Source: Diphasiastrum complanatum
Taxonomy: Eukaryota; Streptophyta; Lycopodiopsida; Lycopodiales; Lycopodiaceae
DNA: 64,000 nucleotides
Assembly (NCBI GenBank): GCA_029204225.1
Contig: CM055097.1
Coordinates: 64,183,839-64,247,838, forward strand
Direction: 5' to 3'
Part shown: positions 11,203-22,320 of the stretch, in pieces
How positions within the stretch are numbered: the stretch's first letter is position 1
Layout of the letters: every line of letters begins with the position of its first letter
Translations under genes and position numbers: made by a program
The notes under the pieces: generated by a model
The model's input: the letters and a program-made list of their open reading frames with translations, nothing else
Told to the model about the DNA's origin: nothing
Databases searched by the model: none

Positions 11203-11537
11203 TGCGTGGATAATCCACGCAGAAGATATCCACACGTGGATATCTTTAACGTCCGGTCCGGTCCGGTGAACAAACTGAAATCTGTGTGGATATATCCACG
11301 CGAAAATTGCCTTCCGGCGCTGCCAAGCTTCCCAAACAGTTGCCGGAATTTTCAAAATTCAATTTGGCGTGGATAATCCATGCGCATAAATTTTTCGACG
11401 CTGTGTCAGAAAAACACCGATAGACTGGCCGGAGGCGTGCTCAAAAACTTTTTGGCATGGATAATCCACGCGTGGATGTTCCACGCAAACAAAATTTTGA
11501 AAAATCGACTAAGTGTCAGGTGTGCGTGGATAAACAC
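11203..11537. repeat. Cluster of GTGGATAATCCAC-type palindromes
   Basis: At least six short inverted repeats share one theme: 11203-11221 (TGCGTGGATAATCCACGCA), 11224-11245 (10-bp arms AGATATCCAC/GTGGATATCT), 11286-11299 (GTGGATATATCCAC), 11367-11385, 11455-11471 overlapping CCACGCGTGG at 11466-11475 and 11470-11486, and a decayed one at 11522-11537. An unrelated palindrome (GAATTTTCAAAATTC) lies at 11346-11360. The base composition is richer in G+C than the flanks. Not part of any gene I can identify. Confidence 0.8.
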
Positions 11538-11860
11538 AAAGCTTTCTAGTTGTGCCCTATGCACTGGAGCTACATGAGCAAGCTCGGATCTCATGTAAGC
11601 CATGGTGTCTCATACCACCATGCCTTACCCTCGACCCTCGCCTACCTCCTGAGGCCTAGATACTCGTCCTAACATGACCACCGGTGAAAGAGCACTTCAT
11701 TCTCCAGGAGATAATGAATGCCAAGCTCATGGAGATCCACCTCTATATACATAGTCCAGGTGGGTCATCTCCCTCCACAGGAGTCACGCATGACCAACGA
11801 CACGCAGCAGTTGTGCACACTGACACGGGTCCATAACAACGAATTACCGCACGCCAATAA

Positions 11861-12485
11861 TGTTGGATTATTCTCCATCTTACCAATCGACTAATCGGTT
11901 TTAATCTTCATCCATTGATAATTCAGTTTTGCGGATTTTCCCGTGTCTTTACACAATTTGCAGTTTTACAAATGTTTTTACACAGTCTGTAGAAATACAC
12001 GGAGTTGACAATAGTGTCGCCTTTTGCGCCTGTCAGAAATACCGTTGAAAAATGCAGTGTCTCCTTTTTCGCATTTTTCGCCTGACAGAAATCTCGTGTA
12101 AAATCAGTGTCGCATTTTTTGATTTTTCCAAAAAGCCTCAAATGTTAAAGGAATGACTCTGGCAAAGTGTGGGACAACCCCAAATGGGATTTAAGGACAC
12201 CTTCGTCTTTTTCGCGAAAAACCCGGCAATGTTACCTGTGGCTGCTTTAGTTCATTTCTGCAGAGCTACAGTTTTGGTTCCTTTATGCAGAAAGAACATT
12301 TACGGCCAACTTCACCGCTTATCAGCAATCAATGACAAGGATCGGATGGATGCCAACGGATCACCAGCCAACTGGCGATCGCAGTTGACGATTTAATTTC
12401 TTAGTATAAATAGCTGTTCATATTCATGCAGTTTCATCATCTTAAAATCAGATTATCAAAATTATCAGAAGTTTTTGAATAGTTA

Positions 12486-12539
<54 letters not shown>

Positions 12540-12900
12540 AAGCCTATGAGCTTGAACACTCCTGAACATTCTAACTCACTTTTTAGAGTTGTTTTAGATA
12601 TTGCTATTGTGCTACTGCTTATTAGCATTGCGAATTAATTCAGACTATCATTTTAGCCGTTCAAAGATAGCATAGAGTACACGGCTTCAATCTACAACTT
12701 ATTGTACTCATTTACTTCTGTTTCGTTTTGAATCAATATTATCCTTTATTCCGTTCAGTTTCGTCTCAGAATGTGTGTGTTTTCTGGAGTTCTTCGCGAC
12801 TAATTATTTGTCTGATAATTTTCGATGTTTAACTGTTTGGTTACGTAATTACTGTAGTACTGACGATTCCAAAGTTAGTTACTATAAGATCAAACGTGAT
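11861..12900 (+). repeat. LTR-like block (TGTTGGATTATT family)
   Basis: It starts TGTTGGATTATT like the LTR at 27783. It shares a CGTGTxTxxACACAxxTTGCA stretch with that LTR, has a TATAAATAG box at 12405-12413 followed by a pyrimidine microsatellite (12488-12539), and runs into similar T-rich sequence. No TCCAACA end or PBS was found, so its right end is a guess. 11580-11860 holds nothing recognisable. Confidence 0.45.
12488..12539. repeat. (CT)n microsatellite
   Basis: CT dinucleotide tract of about 52 bp with one TT interruption, just downstream of the TATAAATAG box of the LTR-like block. Confidence 0.9.
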
Positions 12901-12917
12901 GGAGTTCTCTTTCCATC

Positions 12918-13735
12918 TTGGAGGTGAACCCAGTTCATTGTATCATGTTTCCTGAGGATGGGACAGAGCCAGCTACAAAGGAGGAGGATATCATGGCGCA
13001 GATTTACAAGGATATCCAAGGCAAGGCGGTCCGGCACAGACGAGTTACTAGAGAGGCCCCCAGGGCCCCCCGCAGCACAGTTGCATCCGACCATGATGCT
13101 CTCAACGACACACCTCTGACAGAGTCTACTATGCCTACTCAGGTAATGAAAATATTTGGTTCAAGTTGTAATCACAAATCAAGTTCTTGTTTTGCTTATG
13201 TGTTCTCTGAGTGTGTTGGCTTTGTGAATGGAACCGACATTGTGTCCTCGATGTGGAGGAGGATCAGCATGCGCGCACATCGAAGGATGTAGACCATGGG
13301 CAGGAGGCAACAGCTAGCTTTGACTTCACACACATTTTCCCTACCCCTCCTAGGCCCCGGCATGTCGATCCAGATGCAGAGACCCAGGCAGAGCCAAAGA
13401 TGACGAGAAATTGGACTGCCTAATGGAGACCACGTTGAGCACGGAGGGATTTTTTTATGGCAAGTCCACTCGCAGTGTACGAGCCAAGGGTACTGGCAGA
13501 TCTAGCAGTAAGCCCAACCTAGCCGATCTGTATGTGCGATTCGATCAAGAGCCAGGAGCATGTGCCCCCAATATGTCTACCGCCCCACCGATAACTAGGG
13601 GTAGGGTAGGGGCAGATCTAGAGGGTCAGGCGTTGGATCTAGCCAGGCCATGAGTCAGTCTGCTAGAGCTAGAGGCAGAGGCAGGTCTGGGCGGCTCGTA
13701 GCCCCCTCACGAACATTACAGAGAGTCTCGTCTTA
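12918..13735 (+). other. Unrecognised coding-like region, possibly two exons
   Basis: The first segment, in frame from 12918, is rich in charged residues and can end at a donor-like CAG|GTAATG (about 13140). A second segment reads LDVEEDQHARTSKDVDHGQE (from about 13237), then FTHIFPTPPRPRHVDPDAE, and in other frames an Arg/Gly/Ser-rich end (SARARGRGRSGR, about 13660-13700). Composition is GC-richer than the flanks. I recognise no family. It follows the LTR-like block directly, so it may be a decayed gag-like or captured coding region. Confidence 0.3.
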
Positions 13736-14005
13736 GCCTCAAATGATGTCTCATAGGATTTATTTTTATAGTACTATTTTATCATAAATTTCATGGTTTT
13801 GTTGATAAATTTATAGTAGTGGGTCAGATCATATTTTAAATGCAAAATTTAGCCGAGCACAATAGATTGTTCTTATTGACACAAATTTTCAGGTTAATTT
13901 TACTCCATTCCCAACACTTCTAGTTAATTTCAAATTATTGTAGTTAATTGTCTGTTCTTTAGTATTCTGTTTATTGTAGTTAATTTTCTGTTTTTTTAGT
14001 TAAGT

Positions 14006-14107
14006 AGCTGCATTTTATATCAAATAAATCCTCTGTAAAAAAACGTATTTTTTTTTTTTTGAGGGTCCCATTCCGGAATGGAACGCGCTCCAGAACGGGC
14101 AACTAAG
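14006..14107 (+). repeat. GTTCCGGAAC-type module, copy 1
   Basis: It contains GCTGCATTTTATAT, AAATCCTCTGTAAAAAAACG, a poly-T run, GAGGGTCCCATTCCGGAATG and ends GAACGGGCAACTAAG. The same order of blocks recurs at 16285-16390 and 16388-16468. The half motif GTTCCGGAACGGGCAACTAA stands alone at 14521-14540. Confidence 0.75.
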
Positions 14108-15149
14108 ATTCAGTCATAGCTTAACTAAGAGGTCAGTACAAAAACACTTCTCATGCACAATATGAAACTAGAAGCATATGCACATTAAATGTAAAACTAG
14201 AAGCGTGTGCACATTGCATCCAAAAATGCTGATTCCCCTTTTCAGCGCACAGCATCAAAGCAAAGAATAAACATATTAAGTGTATAAATTCTTCCAAAAA
14301 TATTGATTTCTCTTTGCAGTGCACAGCACCAAAGCACGGAATAAACATATCAAATGAAGGATCACTAGGTTTGTTCAGGACATGCATAATGCTGTTCATA
14401 AGCAAGCAGATTCAATCAGAGCTGAGAAAGGTAGAGAATGGCGGATTTGATGGCAGGAAGAGCGATATTCTTCAATTACTTTTTCCTAAAAATACGTTGT
14501 TTTTTTTTTAAATTTGTCATGTTCCGGAACGGGCAACTAAGCAGAGAACCTTCAGAACAATTTTTGATAGTTAGCCTCAAGTAGCGGAATCCCTTTTCAA
14601 GTTCTCTCAATTTATGATACTAACATAGCCAGAGAAAGGCAATTTCGGAACACTGAATCTGGTTACTGATCAGCCTTTGATAGAAACTTGGATTTTGTGG
14701 ACCTGAATCTTCTACCAAGCCAAATAATCGCATGTGTATACGTGTATACAAGTTTGAAGTATTACTACTGAAAAAGAAAAAAAACTTTCAAGAGCTGGAG
14801 AATATTTGACTAAGGGCATAACAACATAGTACAAAAGTTCACTTCATGTAGACAAGTAGCAGGAGAGGAGGGACAAGAAATAAGTGGAAATGTAAAGACA
14901 AATCAAGGATCAATTTTTGATATTATCTACATCACATGACCATATTCAGCCTAGATGAGCAATGTTTAGAAAAGTTACCACATAGAAATGTAAAGATAGT
15001 GAAAGAACACAAATGTCAATGTGAGGGACTAAGAACTCAATCAAAACTGCATCGAAGTAGATCTCCGATCCTCCTGCAATTCAGGGAGAAAATTCAAAGA
15101 ACACATAAGTCCTGTAAAAGGCAATTAAGATATCTATAGCACACTTCAA

Positions 15150-15670
15150 AAGGAAGATCACGGGTCTTTTTTGAATACTACTCAAAAGTGCATGGTAGAC
15201 TTATGGGCAATGGAAGATATATTCAAGAGCTTCAAGAAGACATTACTGTTGCACAAAAGAAAAAATATATAGATTGCTTACAGAACAAAAAGAGAAGGCA
15301 GAGTTAATAGGATGCATGAAGAAGAACTGGGGCTTGAATGAGATGGACAAAGAGCTCCTTTTTACAATTTGGAGAAATCTGGACAATGATGTGTCAACTT
15401 TGGTGGATTCAGTTTTGATGGGTTCAACCCTTTCCTACCAGCTTTTAACTAGGTTAATTAAATGGGTCCCAATAAGATTATCAAGCTTTAACTATGTAAA
15501 TAAGGCTTACACATTGATAGTTAAGATGATAGCAAATTAGTTAGCTATGATCCTTCAACAGGTATTGGATATTAGAGTATGGCTTCATCATAACAGAACA
15601 ACTATGGATCTTGCTTACCATCTTGAAGACTATAAATTAATGGAATTTGAGATGGGCAAAGCTTTGACAG
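15150..15670 (+). pseudogene. Unrecognised decayed coding segment
   Basis: A frame from 15256 reads KIYRLLTEQKEKAELIGCM and continues to IVKMIAN, followed by a TAG at 15538-15540. The same frame then goes on as LAMILQQVLDIRVWLHHNR and MEFEMGKALTE to about 15675. Upstream in another frame is GNGRYIQELQEDITVA. Residue composition (heptad-like, many conserved-looking hydrophobics) suggests real former coding sequence broken by one frameshift and one stop. I do not recognise the family. A processed gene fragment is one possibility. Confidence 0.4.
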
Positions 15671-15898
15671 AGTAGAAATTTTTGTTTTAAACCTATAGTC
15701 ATATGGGTGTCCTTAAAGCTTCTGGTCTGCATCCAGACCTTAGAAGCCCGTTCCGACCAAAATGGGTCGGAATGTTCCGTTCCGTACGTTCCGGAACGTT
15801 CTCGTTCCGGAACGTACTGGGTCGGAACGAGTTTGTTCACAATGTTTAAAAAAAAAAACATAATGCGCTGGTCTTCTGCGAAATCTAGTGAGGTAACA

Positions 15899-16210
15899 CC
15901 CTGCTGGCCCGCGACTTCACCATTTCAGAACACCTGCTGGCCCACAACTTCACGATTCACAACAGCGAGCAGGGATTTAGCACCACATACGCAACAGCTC
16001 AGTTTTATCGTTCATCACTTCAATTTCACAAGAGAATGATTCCGCTAGCCTCAGATAAAGCTTCAAATAATCTATCTTGGTGTCTTCTTTGATAATTTTT
16101 TCTTACCTGATAGATACTGCTAGCCTCGGATAGATTCCGCTAGCCTCAGATAAATCGGATAAAGCAGATTCCGTTCTATCTTGGTGTCTTCTTTGATAAT
16201 TTGAACAGGT
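15899..16210. repeat. Short tandem duplications and GTTCCGGAAC cluster edge
   Basis: CCTGCTGGCCC(G/A)C(G/A)ACTTCAC is duplicated at 15899 and 15931. The block GATTCCGCTAGCCTCAGATAAA with TATCTTGGTGTCTTCTTTGA occurs near 16035-16098 and again near 16130-16201. Just upstream (15750-15830) lies a dense run of TTCCG/CGGAA motifs, including the palindrome GTTCCGGAAC. Confidence 0.75.
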
Positions 16211-16284
16211 AATAGAAGAACGGATCTTCTATAATCGATAATAATTATCAGGTAAAGCTTCAAAGAAAAAATAGAACGGATTAA

Positions 16285-16468
16285 ATATTAAAGTGTAAAA
16301 ATCCTTTGTATAAAAAACGTATTTTTTTAATTTTTGTTTTGAGGGTCCATTCCGCGTTCCGTTCCGGAACGTCCGGAACGGGCAACTAAGCTGCATTTTA
16401 TATGAATTAAATCCTTTGTAAAAAACGTTTATTTTTTTGAGGGCATCGTTCCGGAACGGGCAACTAAG
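16285..16468 (+). repeat. GTTCCGGAAC-type modules, copies 2 and 3 in tandem
   Basis: Two adjacent copies (16285-16390 and 16388-16468) of the module at 14006-14107. Each has AAATCCTTTGTA-AAAAACG, poly-T, GAGGG and a terminal CCGGAACGGGCAACTAAG. Copy 2 has an extended TTCCGCGTTCCGTTCCGG run. Confidence 0.75.
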
Positions 16469-16469
16469 A

Positions 16470-18835
16470 TCCAGACGTATACTGTAGCAGAATCAATAAT
16501 AAGAGGTTAATCTTACCTGTCTCCTCCCTAGGCAAATGTTGTTCATCCAAACTATCCACTTTCTCTATTACTATTTGATGTGGTTACAATCCCTCCGATT
16601 ACAAAGATAACATGGGTAAAAGAACAGGGAATCTACAAAATACTCCAAGTGGGCAATATGAAGGTCCCTTTGCAGATGACATACGTTTCGTTTCAAGTCG
16701 TCGTAAAAACCGACTTAAGAATCTGTTATATAGAATGTGACAATTTTCTGAAGGCTTTCAGGTACACTGTTTAAGTACTGAGGCATCAAAATTGCTGCCG
16801 TTATCATCAAAAGGCCCTACAATACTAGATATATAGTCTGAGCTTTGATATCACCCATTATCAGACACCTATTGGTCCCACTCAGTGTACAGATATCTAA
16901 GCATGACACAACAAGTTGCTTATTACAGAAAATTCAAGAAACTTGGCAAGTTGGGGGGGGAAGACTGAAAAGTGACTATTCTACCCAGGATAAGAATCTT
17001 AAAACACATACTTTCCTGCACTAGCTCATCAACTATCTTTGTTGGAGAGATATACTACTATTTTTAAGAAAAGTACAATAGAACTCTACCCACTTTCTAT
17101 GGAATCATGGGCTCACTTATAATGCTTGTGATCATTCACAAAGCTTATAGCCTTAGTAAGAGTTGGATGCGCATGACACAGAGGCACTTCAGTTATTAAG
17201 TGATTGTATTCTAGCCTCCAGCATGTCACATCAACCCTCATGAGTTGTGCTATTTGATGGCCTATTGATGGCCCAAAGGAAGATTGTTAGCATGATGACA
17301 TCACTGCCTTATATGATCTGCTATGAGGGAAAAGATTATATCTTCAATATGCTTGAAGCATGGAACACAAAAACCTAAATCAGCATCACCGCTGACAGGA
17401 GATTATCAAATTAGGCAAGAGGAGAATGGTACTCAGTTCCTCTATCTTGCAAGTTGTCCATGGGCATCAAAGAGAACACGATCAACATTAGCCACAAGCA
17501 ATATATACATTGTCGAGCTACCAGCTCATGACATCAGTAATCTCAGGATTATGAGAAGATACCATTGCTGCAATATGATAAAGAATACTTGAGAGCACAC
17601 AGCTAGCACCTGACTGGTAACAAAAGAGAGGAGTGAGAGTATCTTATAAATATGTTTTGCCTTAATATCAAATCCAAAATTTTCTAGGTGGGCAACAGAA
17701 TAGCCATTGCCCGTCTAGAAATCAAGATTTTCAATCATTAACCACATTACAATTGGTAAGCTCAAGACAAAACATGGTGTTTAGAATGTCAATTCAAAGC
17801 ATGTCAACAGAATTTCAAGGAGCTACAGCCGAGTGCCTAGTAAAATATGATACAATGCCTAACTATTTGGTTAGGAAATTTTGTGGACATACAGTACTTT
17901 GGGGCTTGTTGGCCCAGCACCCATTTTACTTAGCAACAAGACCCATGGGTATTATTATTCATAGGCATATGGGCATACAATATTATTTGGGTTTATGGGC
18001 CCACCATCCATTCGACTTAGCACAACCAGCGGCTAATCTATTCAGAAGCGTAGTGATCACTTTCAGGACCAGCTATAATTTTATTGAAAAACCACGATTC
18101 CTTTCAGGATAAATAAGAGAAGAGCACACCATTTTTGCAGAAATTTGTTGGTCTTTTTAGACAATTCCTTTCAAATTAGGGATTCAGCCCTAACCTCAGT
18201 AGAGTATACTTAGGAAGTAGACATTTATTTGGTAGCTTACTATTTGGTTTCTTTCTCTAAGTTCTTTGTAAGAGACTAGTTGCTCTTCCTTGCACAACAT
18301 TAGCTATTGACTACTGTTATGTTCTTGAAGAATTGAGTAGAGTCACCAGATCATCTTTTGTCATATAATCTCTATTAAGTACTTCCTCCAAACCCTATGG
18401 CAATGAAGCGTAATCATAAAGTAGATAATATGACATTATAATCTTTCTCTATTGATTATAATCAGCAAGCATTGTTTGACGGGACTTACCCTGCCGATTC
18501 TAAGATCGTATCCCAGGTAGCGTTTCAATAACAATAACAACCTTCAGACATTACTCATTGGAAAGTTTAAAAGCTCAATAATCCATGAATCTAAAAATCA
18601 TCAAACAATCAACCTAATAATTCAATTGACAACACATACAAGGTACCAATCCACAAAAATTCTGAAAACAATTCTGCATGCTATGTGAAAAGGAAAAAGT
18701 AAGTGCATTCTTCAACTGCACATGACCACAAATCAAACTGTTCCTTCAGCCTGGAACAAAACTTGAGCTATTCATCAACAGGAAATAATGTCTCAATCAC
18801 AAGTTTTCCAACTCCACCTTAGTCAAAGGAGGATT
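16470..18835. other. Intergenic stretch downstream of the SKP1-like gene
   Basis: No gene recognised on either strand. A diverged duplicate pair lies at 17883-17933 and 17968-18020 (GG(A/G)CATACA...GGCCCA/GGGCCC...ACTTAGCA), about 85 bp apart. Open frames of 64-119 aa here show no family resemblance. Confidence 0.5.
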
Positions 18836-20271
18836 TTACTCAAATGCCCATTGATTTTCTCGCCTGACTTCCTCTTCTTCCTCAGGGGTGAAGTCATTTT
18901 TTATATTAAATGTCTTCCGTATCTCGTCTGGAGTTTTGCCTTTGATCATATCAGCAACAGTTTGGCATGTCAAATCAAGTAAACTCTTTATGTTGAGATA
19001 ATTTGCAGCCTACAAGAGAAAAAAATCACCAATTAAGCTTATTGCGTAACCAGATTTACATTGAAACACAATACATCGGTTCAGAAACTCTACAAAGCCC
19101 AGAACAGCGCAAAGATTGTAAGATTGTGCAAAATTTTAATAAGTAGTCAGAAAACTTTGATATGACTGATACTGCAATAAAAGTCCCAATTTAGTCAAAG
19201 CACCCAATTTTCAGCATCTACAGAAAACCATTCCTAGTTTGCAGTATCACCCAAACTTCCGTGATGCTAGTTGTGCATGGCAATCAGGAATGAGGCAGCT
19301 AGCCACAACAAGGCAACGGTGCCAACAAGTTGGATTCACAAGATGTACTTGGAGTCTGCGTCTAAACTTCTTTCAAAGAGAAAGCCTCATGCTCAAATTT
19401 GAATTTTTAAAAAAGATAGGTGAAATCAACGTTGAAAACAGTAAAAAGCGGCTACCTCTTCAGTGTAGTGTCTACTAGTAAAAATAATAAATCTTCAAAA
19501 ATTGTAGAAAGAAGAGAAGATAGACAAAACTTAAGCTCACGTACAACCCTTGAAAATAAAAAACCTAGGATAACAATAACGAAATTGCTGCCGAATAGCT
19601 AACAAGCTTGGTGGGAGAAAAGAACAGTCGAACAACACGGGCTTAACATTGTGAAACAGAAGCACAGATGCAGGAGCTGTCATGCGACTTAACAGAAATA
19701 GGGTGTCGATGCCACAATAATAAAAGGAGCATGCAGAATAGGAATGAGAATGAGACTTGTTCAGAACCTAAATATGCAACTAAGTAGATCTCATTGACCA
19801 CACCCGATGCTAAACAAATATGATGAATAAGTGATTAAGCAACGTGGTGTGTACAATTCTGACAAACAACACATGTCAGAAAATTAACTCTCAAAAACTA
19901 GCCAATGAATTGATCCTTGTCATGATAGGCTGAAAGTCAAACCACCAGGGGCATGATGAAGTTTAAGATACCAGAATGAGATCAAATAGGGTAGCTTGAT
20001 CAACTTTGACAAACTCGGCATCCCATGCCTTAACATCTTCCTCAGAAACGGCCGTTTTGTCCTCGCCCGCTTTCTGCAACTCCACATGGTACTTGCAGTA
20101 TTCAATCACCTTGGCAAGAATTTTGCTGGAAACATTAGGCAGCGGAATGGGGCTATCAGTGCCGGTGTCTTCGATCATATTCTTCACAGTCTGCGACTCA
20201 AAAGCCACTGATTCATCCACCACAAACATCTCCTCATCCGAACTCCTCAACTTCACCTTTCCGCTCGACAT
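18836..20271 (-). CDS. SKP1-like: SKP1-like protein, two exons
   Basis: SKP1 is the adaptor of SCF (SKP1-Cullin1-F-box) ubiquitin ligases, joining CUL1 to F-box proteins in nucleus and cytosol. Exon 1 is 20271-19972 (100 codons) and exon 2 is 19009-18836 (57 codons plus TAA). The donor is CTG|GTATCT and the acceptor CTTGTAG|GCTGCA. The join gives LFDLIL+[16 protein letters not shown], a phase-0 intron of 962 bp. The protein is 157 aa, normal for the family. The N-terminal BTB/POZ-like half starts [12 protein letters not shown] and has [11 protein letters not shown] and VIEYCKYH. The C-terminal half has [38 protein letters not shown], the canonical F-box-binding end. An upstream in-frame ATG (20298) exists, but the family start MSSGK fits better. 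No break seen: probably functional. Confidence 0.96.
19010..19971 (-). other. Intron of the SKP1-like gene
   Basis: GT-AG intron of 962 bp at the position between LIL and AANYL codons. Nothing else recognisable lies within it. AT-rich compared with the flanking exons. Confidence 0.93.
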
Positions 20272-20330
20272 CTTTCCCCCGCAAAAACTCCTCCTCACAC
20301 AGATCCCGCAAATGTACCACTATTTCTTCA

Positions 20331-21001
20331 CCGCTCAACAATAACGATACTATCCTAGCTAAATGCTTTGCAAAACCGGTGAATAGACACACACGAAAGG
20401 CAAGGGAAGAAGAAAGCAAGCAAGTAAAACTGAATGCAAACGAAGCGCCGCTGAACAATATTGATACTACCCTAACTAAACGCATGCAAAACTAGTGAAA
20501 ACAGACAGAAAACAAAGGCAAAAGAAGGAGAAAGCAGGCAAAACTGAATGCACACGAAGCGCCGCTCAGCAACAATGATACTACCCCAACTAAATGCTTG
20601 CAAAACTAGTGAAAATAGACAGAAAATAAAGGCAAAAGAAAAAGAAAGCAGGCAAAACTGAATGCAAACGAAGCGCCGCTCAGCAACAATGATACTACCC
20701 TAACTAAACGCATGCAAAACTAGTGAAAATAGACAGAAAACAAAGGCAAAAGAAGGAGAAGGCAGGCAAAATTGAATGCACACGAAGCGCCGCTCAGCAA
20801 CAATGATACTACCCTAACTAAATGCTTGCAAAACTAGTGAAAATAGACAGAAAATAAAGGCAAAAGAAGGAGAAAGCAGGCAAAACTGAATGCACACGAA
20901 GCGCCGCTCAGCAACAATGATACTACCCTAACTAAACGCATGCAAAACTAGTGAGAATAGACAGAAAACAAAGGCAAAAGAAGAAGAAAGCAAGCAAAAC
21001 C
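20331..21001. repeat. 114-bp minisatellite, about six units, upstream of SKP1-like
   Basis: The marker GCGCCGCT recurs at 20445, 20559, 20673, 20787 and 20901, exactly 114 bp apart. A partial unit starts at 20331 and the array decays at about 21001. Each unit contains CAACAATGATACTACCC, TAACTAAA, GCATGCAAAACTAGTGA or GCTTGCAAAACTAGTGA, and AAAGGCAAAAGAAGGAGAAA. It begins only 60 bp upstream of the start codon, so it occupies the 5' leader and/or core promoter. Confidence 0.93.
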
Positions 21002-21100
21002 AGATATAAAAGACGAGCGAGCAACAGGAAAAGCGAGGAGCGAGCAGGATCGAGAGACAAAATGATGGATCGGAACGAAATGACGACGTCTATCGAGGGA

Positions 21101-21505
21101 GCTTAACGGCACGGGATATCTCCAGCGCAACCCCTTGGATATCCGCCACATGGCACACTGCCACTTGGACTCTTATCGACAGCTGCTCCAAACCACGTGG
21201 CAGAATCTCAAGGTTTAAAATGAGATCCGACGGTGGAGAGCGTTCGGTAGTGCAATGTGTCTAAGATGACTTCTATATGAAGAATTCAAGAAAGGCAGGC
21301 TTCAAAGGTCGTGAATAGACTATTTGCGTGAGGCTTAAGGGCACGAAGTGGTCTACGCGCGCCCATTTGGATGCTAGCCACGCGTCAAAAGCTGCCACTT
21401 GGATACATCTGAGTGGCTTCTGGATTACACGTGGCAAAAGCCAAATGATGTCGCCAATCATCGAACGGTGAGGAGCTTGAAGTCTTGGTGTGCCTGTAAG
21501 ACAAG
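21101..21505. promoter_or_regulatory. Duplicated G-box-bearing segment, likely SKP1-like promoter
   Basis: Two diverged copies (21101-21268 and 21333-21505, period about 232 bp) share GCTTAA(C/G)GGCACG, TTGGAT, GCCAC, TGCCACTTGGA and a CACGTG G-box (21194-21199 and 21428-21433). The stretch is CpG-rich compared with its surroundings. G-boxes bind bZIP and bHLH factors in plants. Assignment to the leftward SKP1-like gene is inferred from position. Confidence 0.55.
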
Positions 21506-21852
21506 GGAGATGGCATTGTACTCCTACTAGGTTTGCAATCGTCCGAACGTCAGCCGTCGTGCCCGTCAAAAACGTCAAAATGAGAAACAGGGAACGGTCC
21601 TTTTTCATGTACTGAAGTCTGCCTGCCCTCATTTGTACGTCACTATGGCCTGTCATGATGGCTTTCAAATTTCAATGACCTTCCCTAAGGAAAAAAAAAC
21701 AGAGATGACCCTCCCACCTAAAAACATAAGAAGCAAGTACTACTTTGGCCCCAGCAAGCTCTCACCCACATGTTATTTTTTTTTAACTGGCACCCAAACA
21801 AAGATCCCATAATCAATCCCACGGATTCTTCATAGCCCGTTAAACTTCAAAC

Positions 21853-22320
21853 TTGACCCCACTCTCACATTCATGTGGGTGCTCAGAAGAGCGGTGTCAA
21901 TGTCGGTTCCTAGGAAAAATGGCACCGGTGCCCAAAAACATGGTGTGGGTGCAGGCGACTATGGCGCCGCTGCCCAAGATGTGGGTGCGGGTCCTCGAGA
22001 TGGTGGCACAAGTACTCGGGGTGCAAGTGCCCAGGTGCCAGGGTTCCTATGAAAAACTGCTGGCAGTGCTCGAAATGCCAAGTGCCCGCAGGTGGCTGGT
22101 GCTCGCAAGACACTGGGCCCTAAGAGATTTTTTTTCCAAGAGTCGCACATTGGGTTTGATTCCTAACCTCAAACATATTCGGCCATGTGCTCTGAAGCTC
22201 CAACAGAGAAGAACGATGTCCATTTGCACTGAAATTAGCATAGCATTGGTTGGATGGGCCATTTCATTGTGCAACTCCAAACGGTCTAAGATGCCAGCAT
22301 ATGTCTCCCAAAATGTCTAA
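21853..22320 (+). other. 155-aa open frame, not recognised
   Basis: Open from ATG 21853 to TAA. The middle is built from a loosely repeated GTGCCC/GTGGGTGC-like sequence (21920-22060), and open frames exist on the opposite strand too. No domain, signal or transmembrane pattern that I trust. Probably a by-product of GC-rich repetition. 22321-23130 holds nothing recognisable. Confidence 0.2.

Noticed and set aside
21853-22320. 155-aa protein gene
   Set aside because: Built largely on GTGCCC-type repetition, with equally open antisense frames. Kept only as a low-confidence entry.
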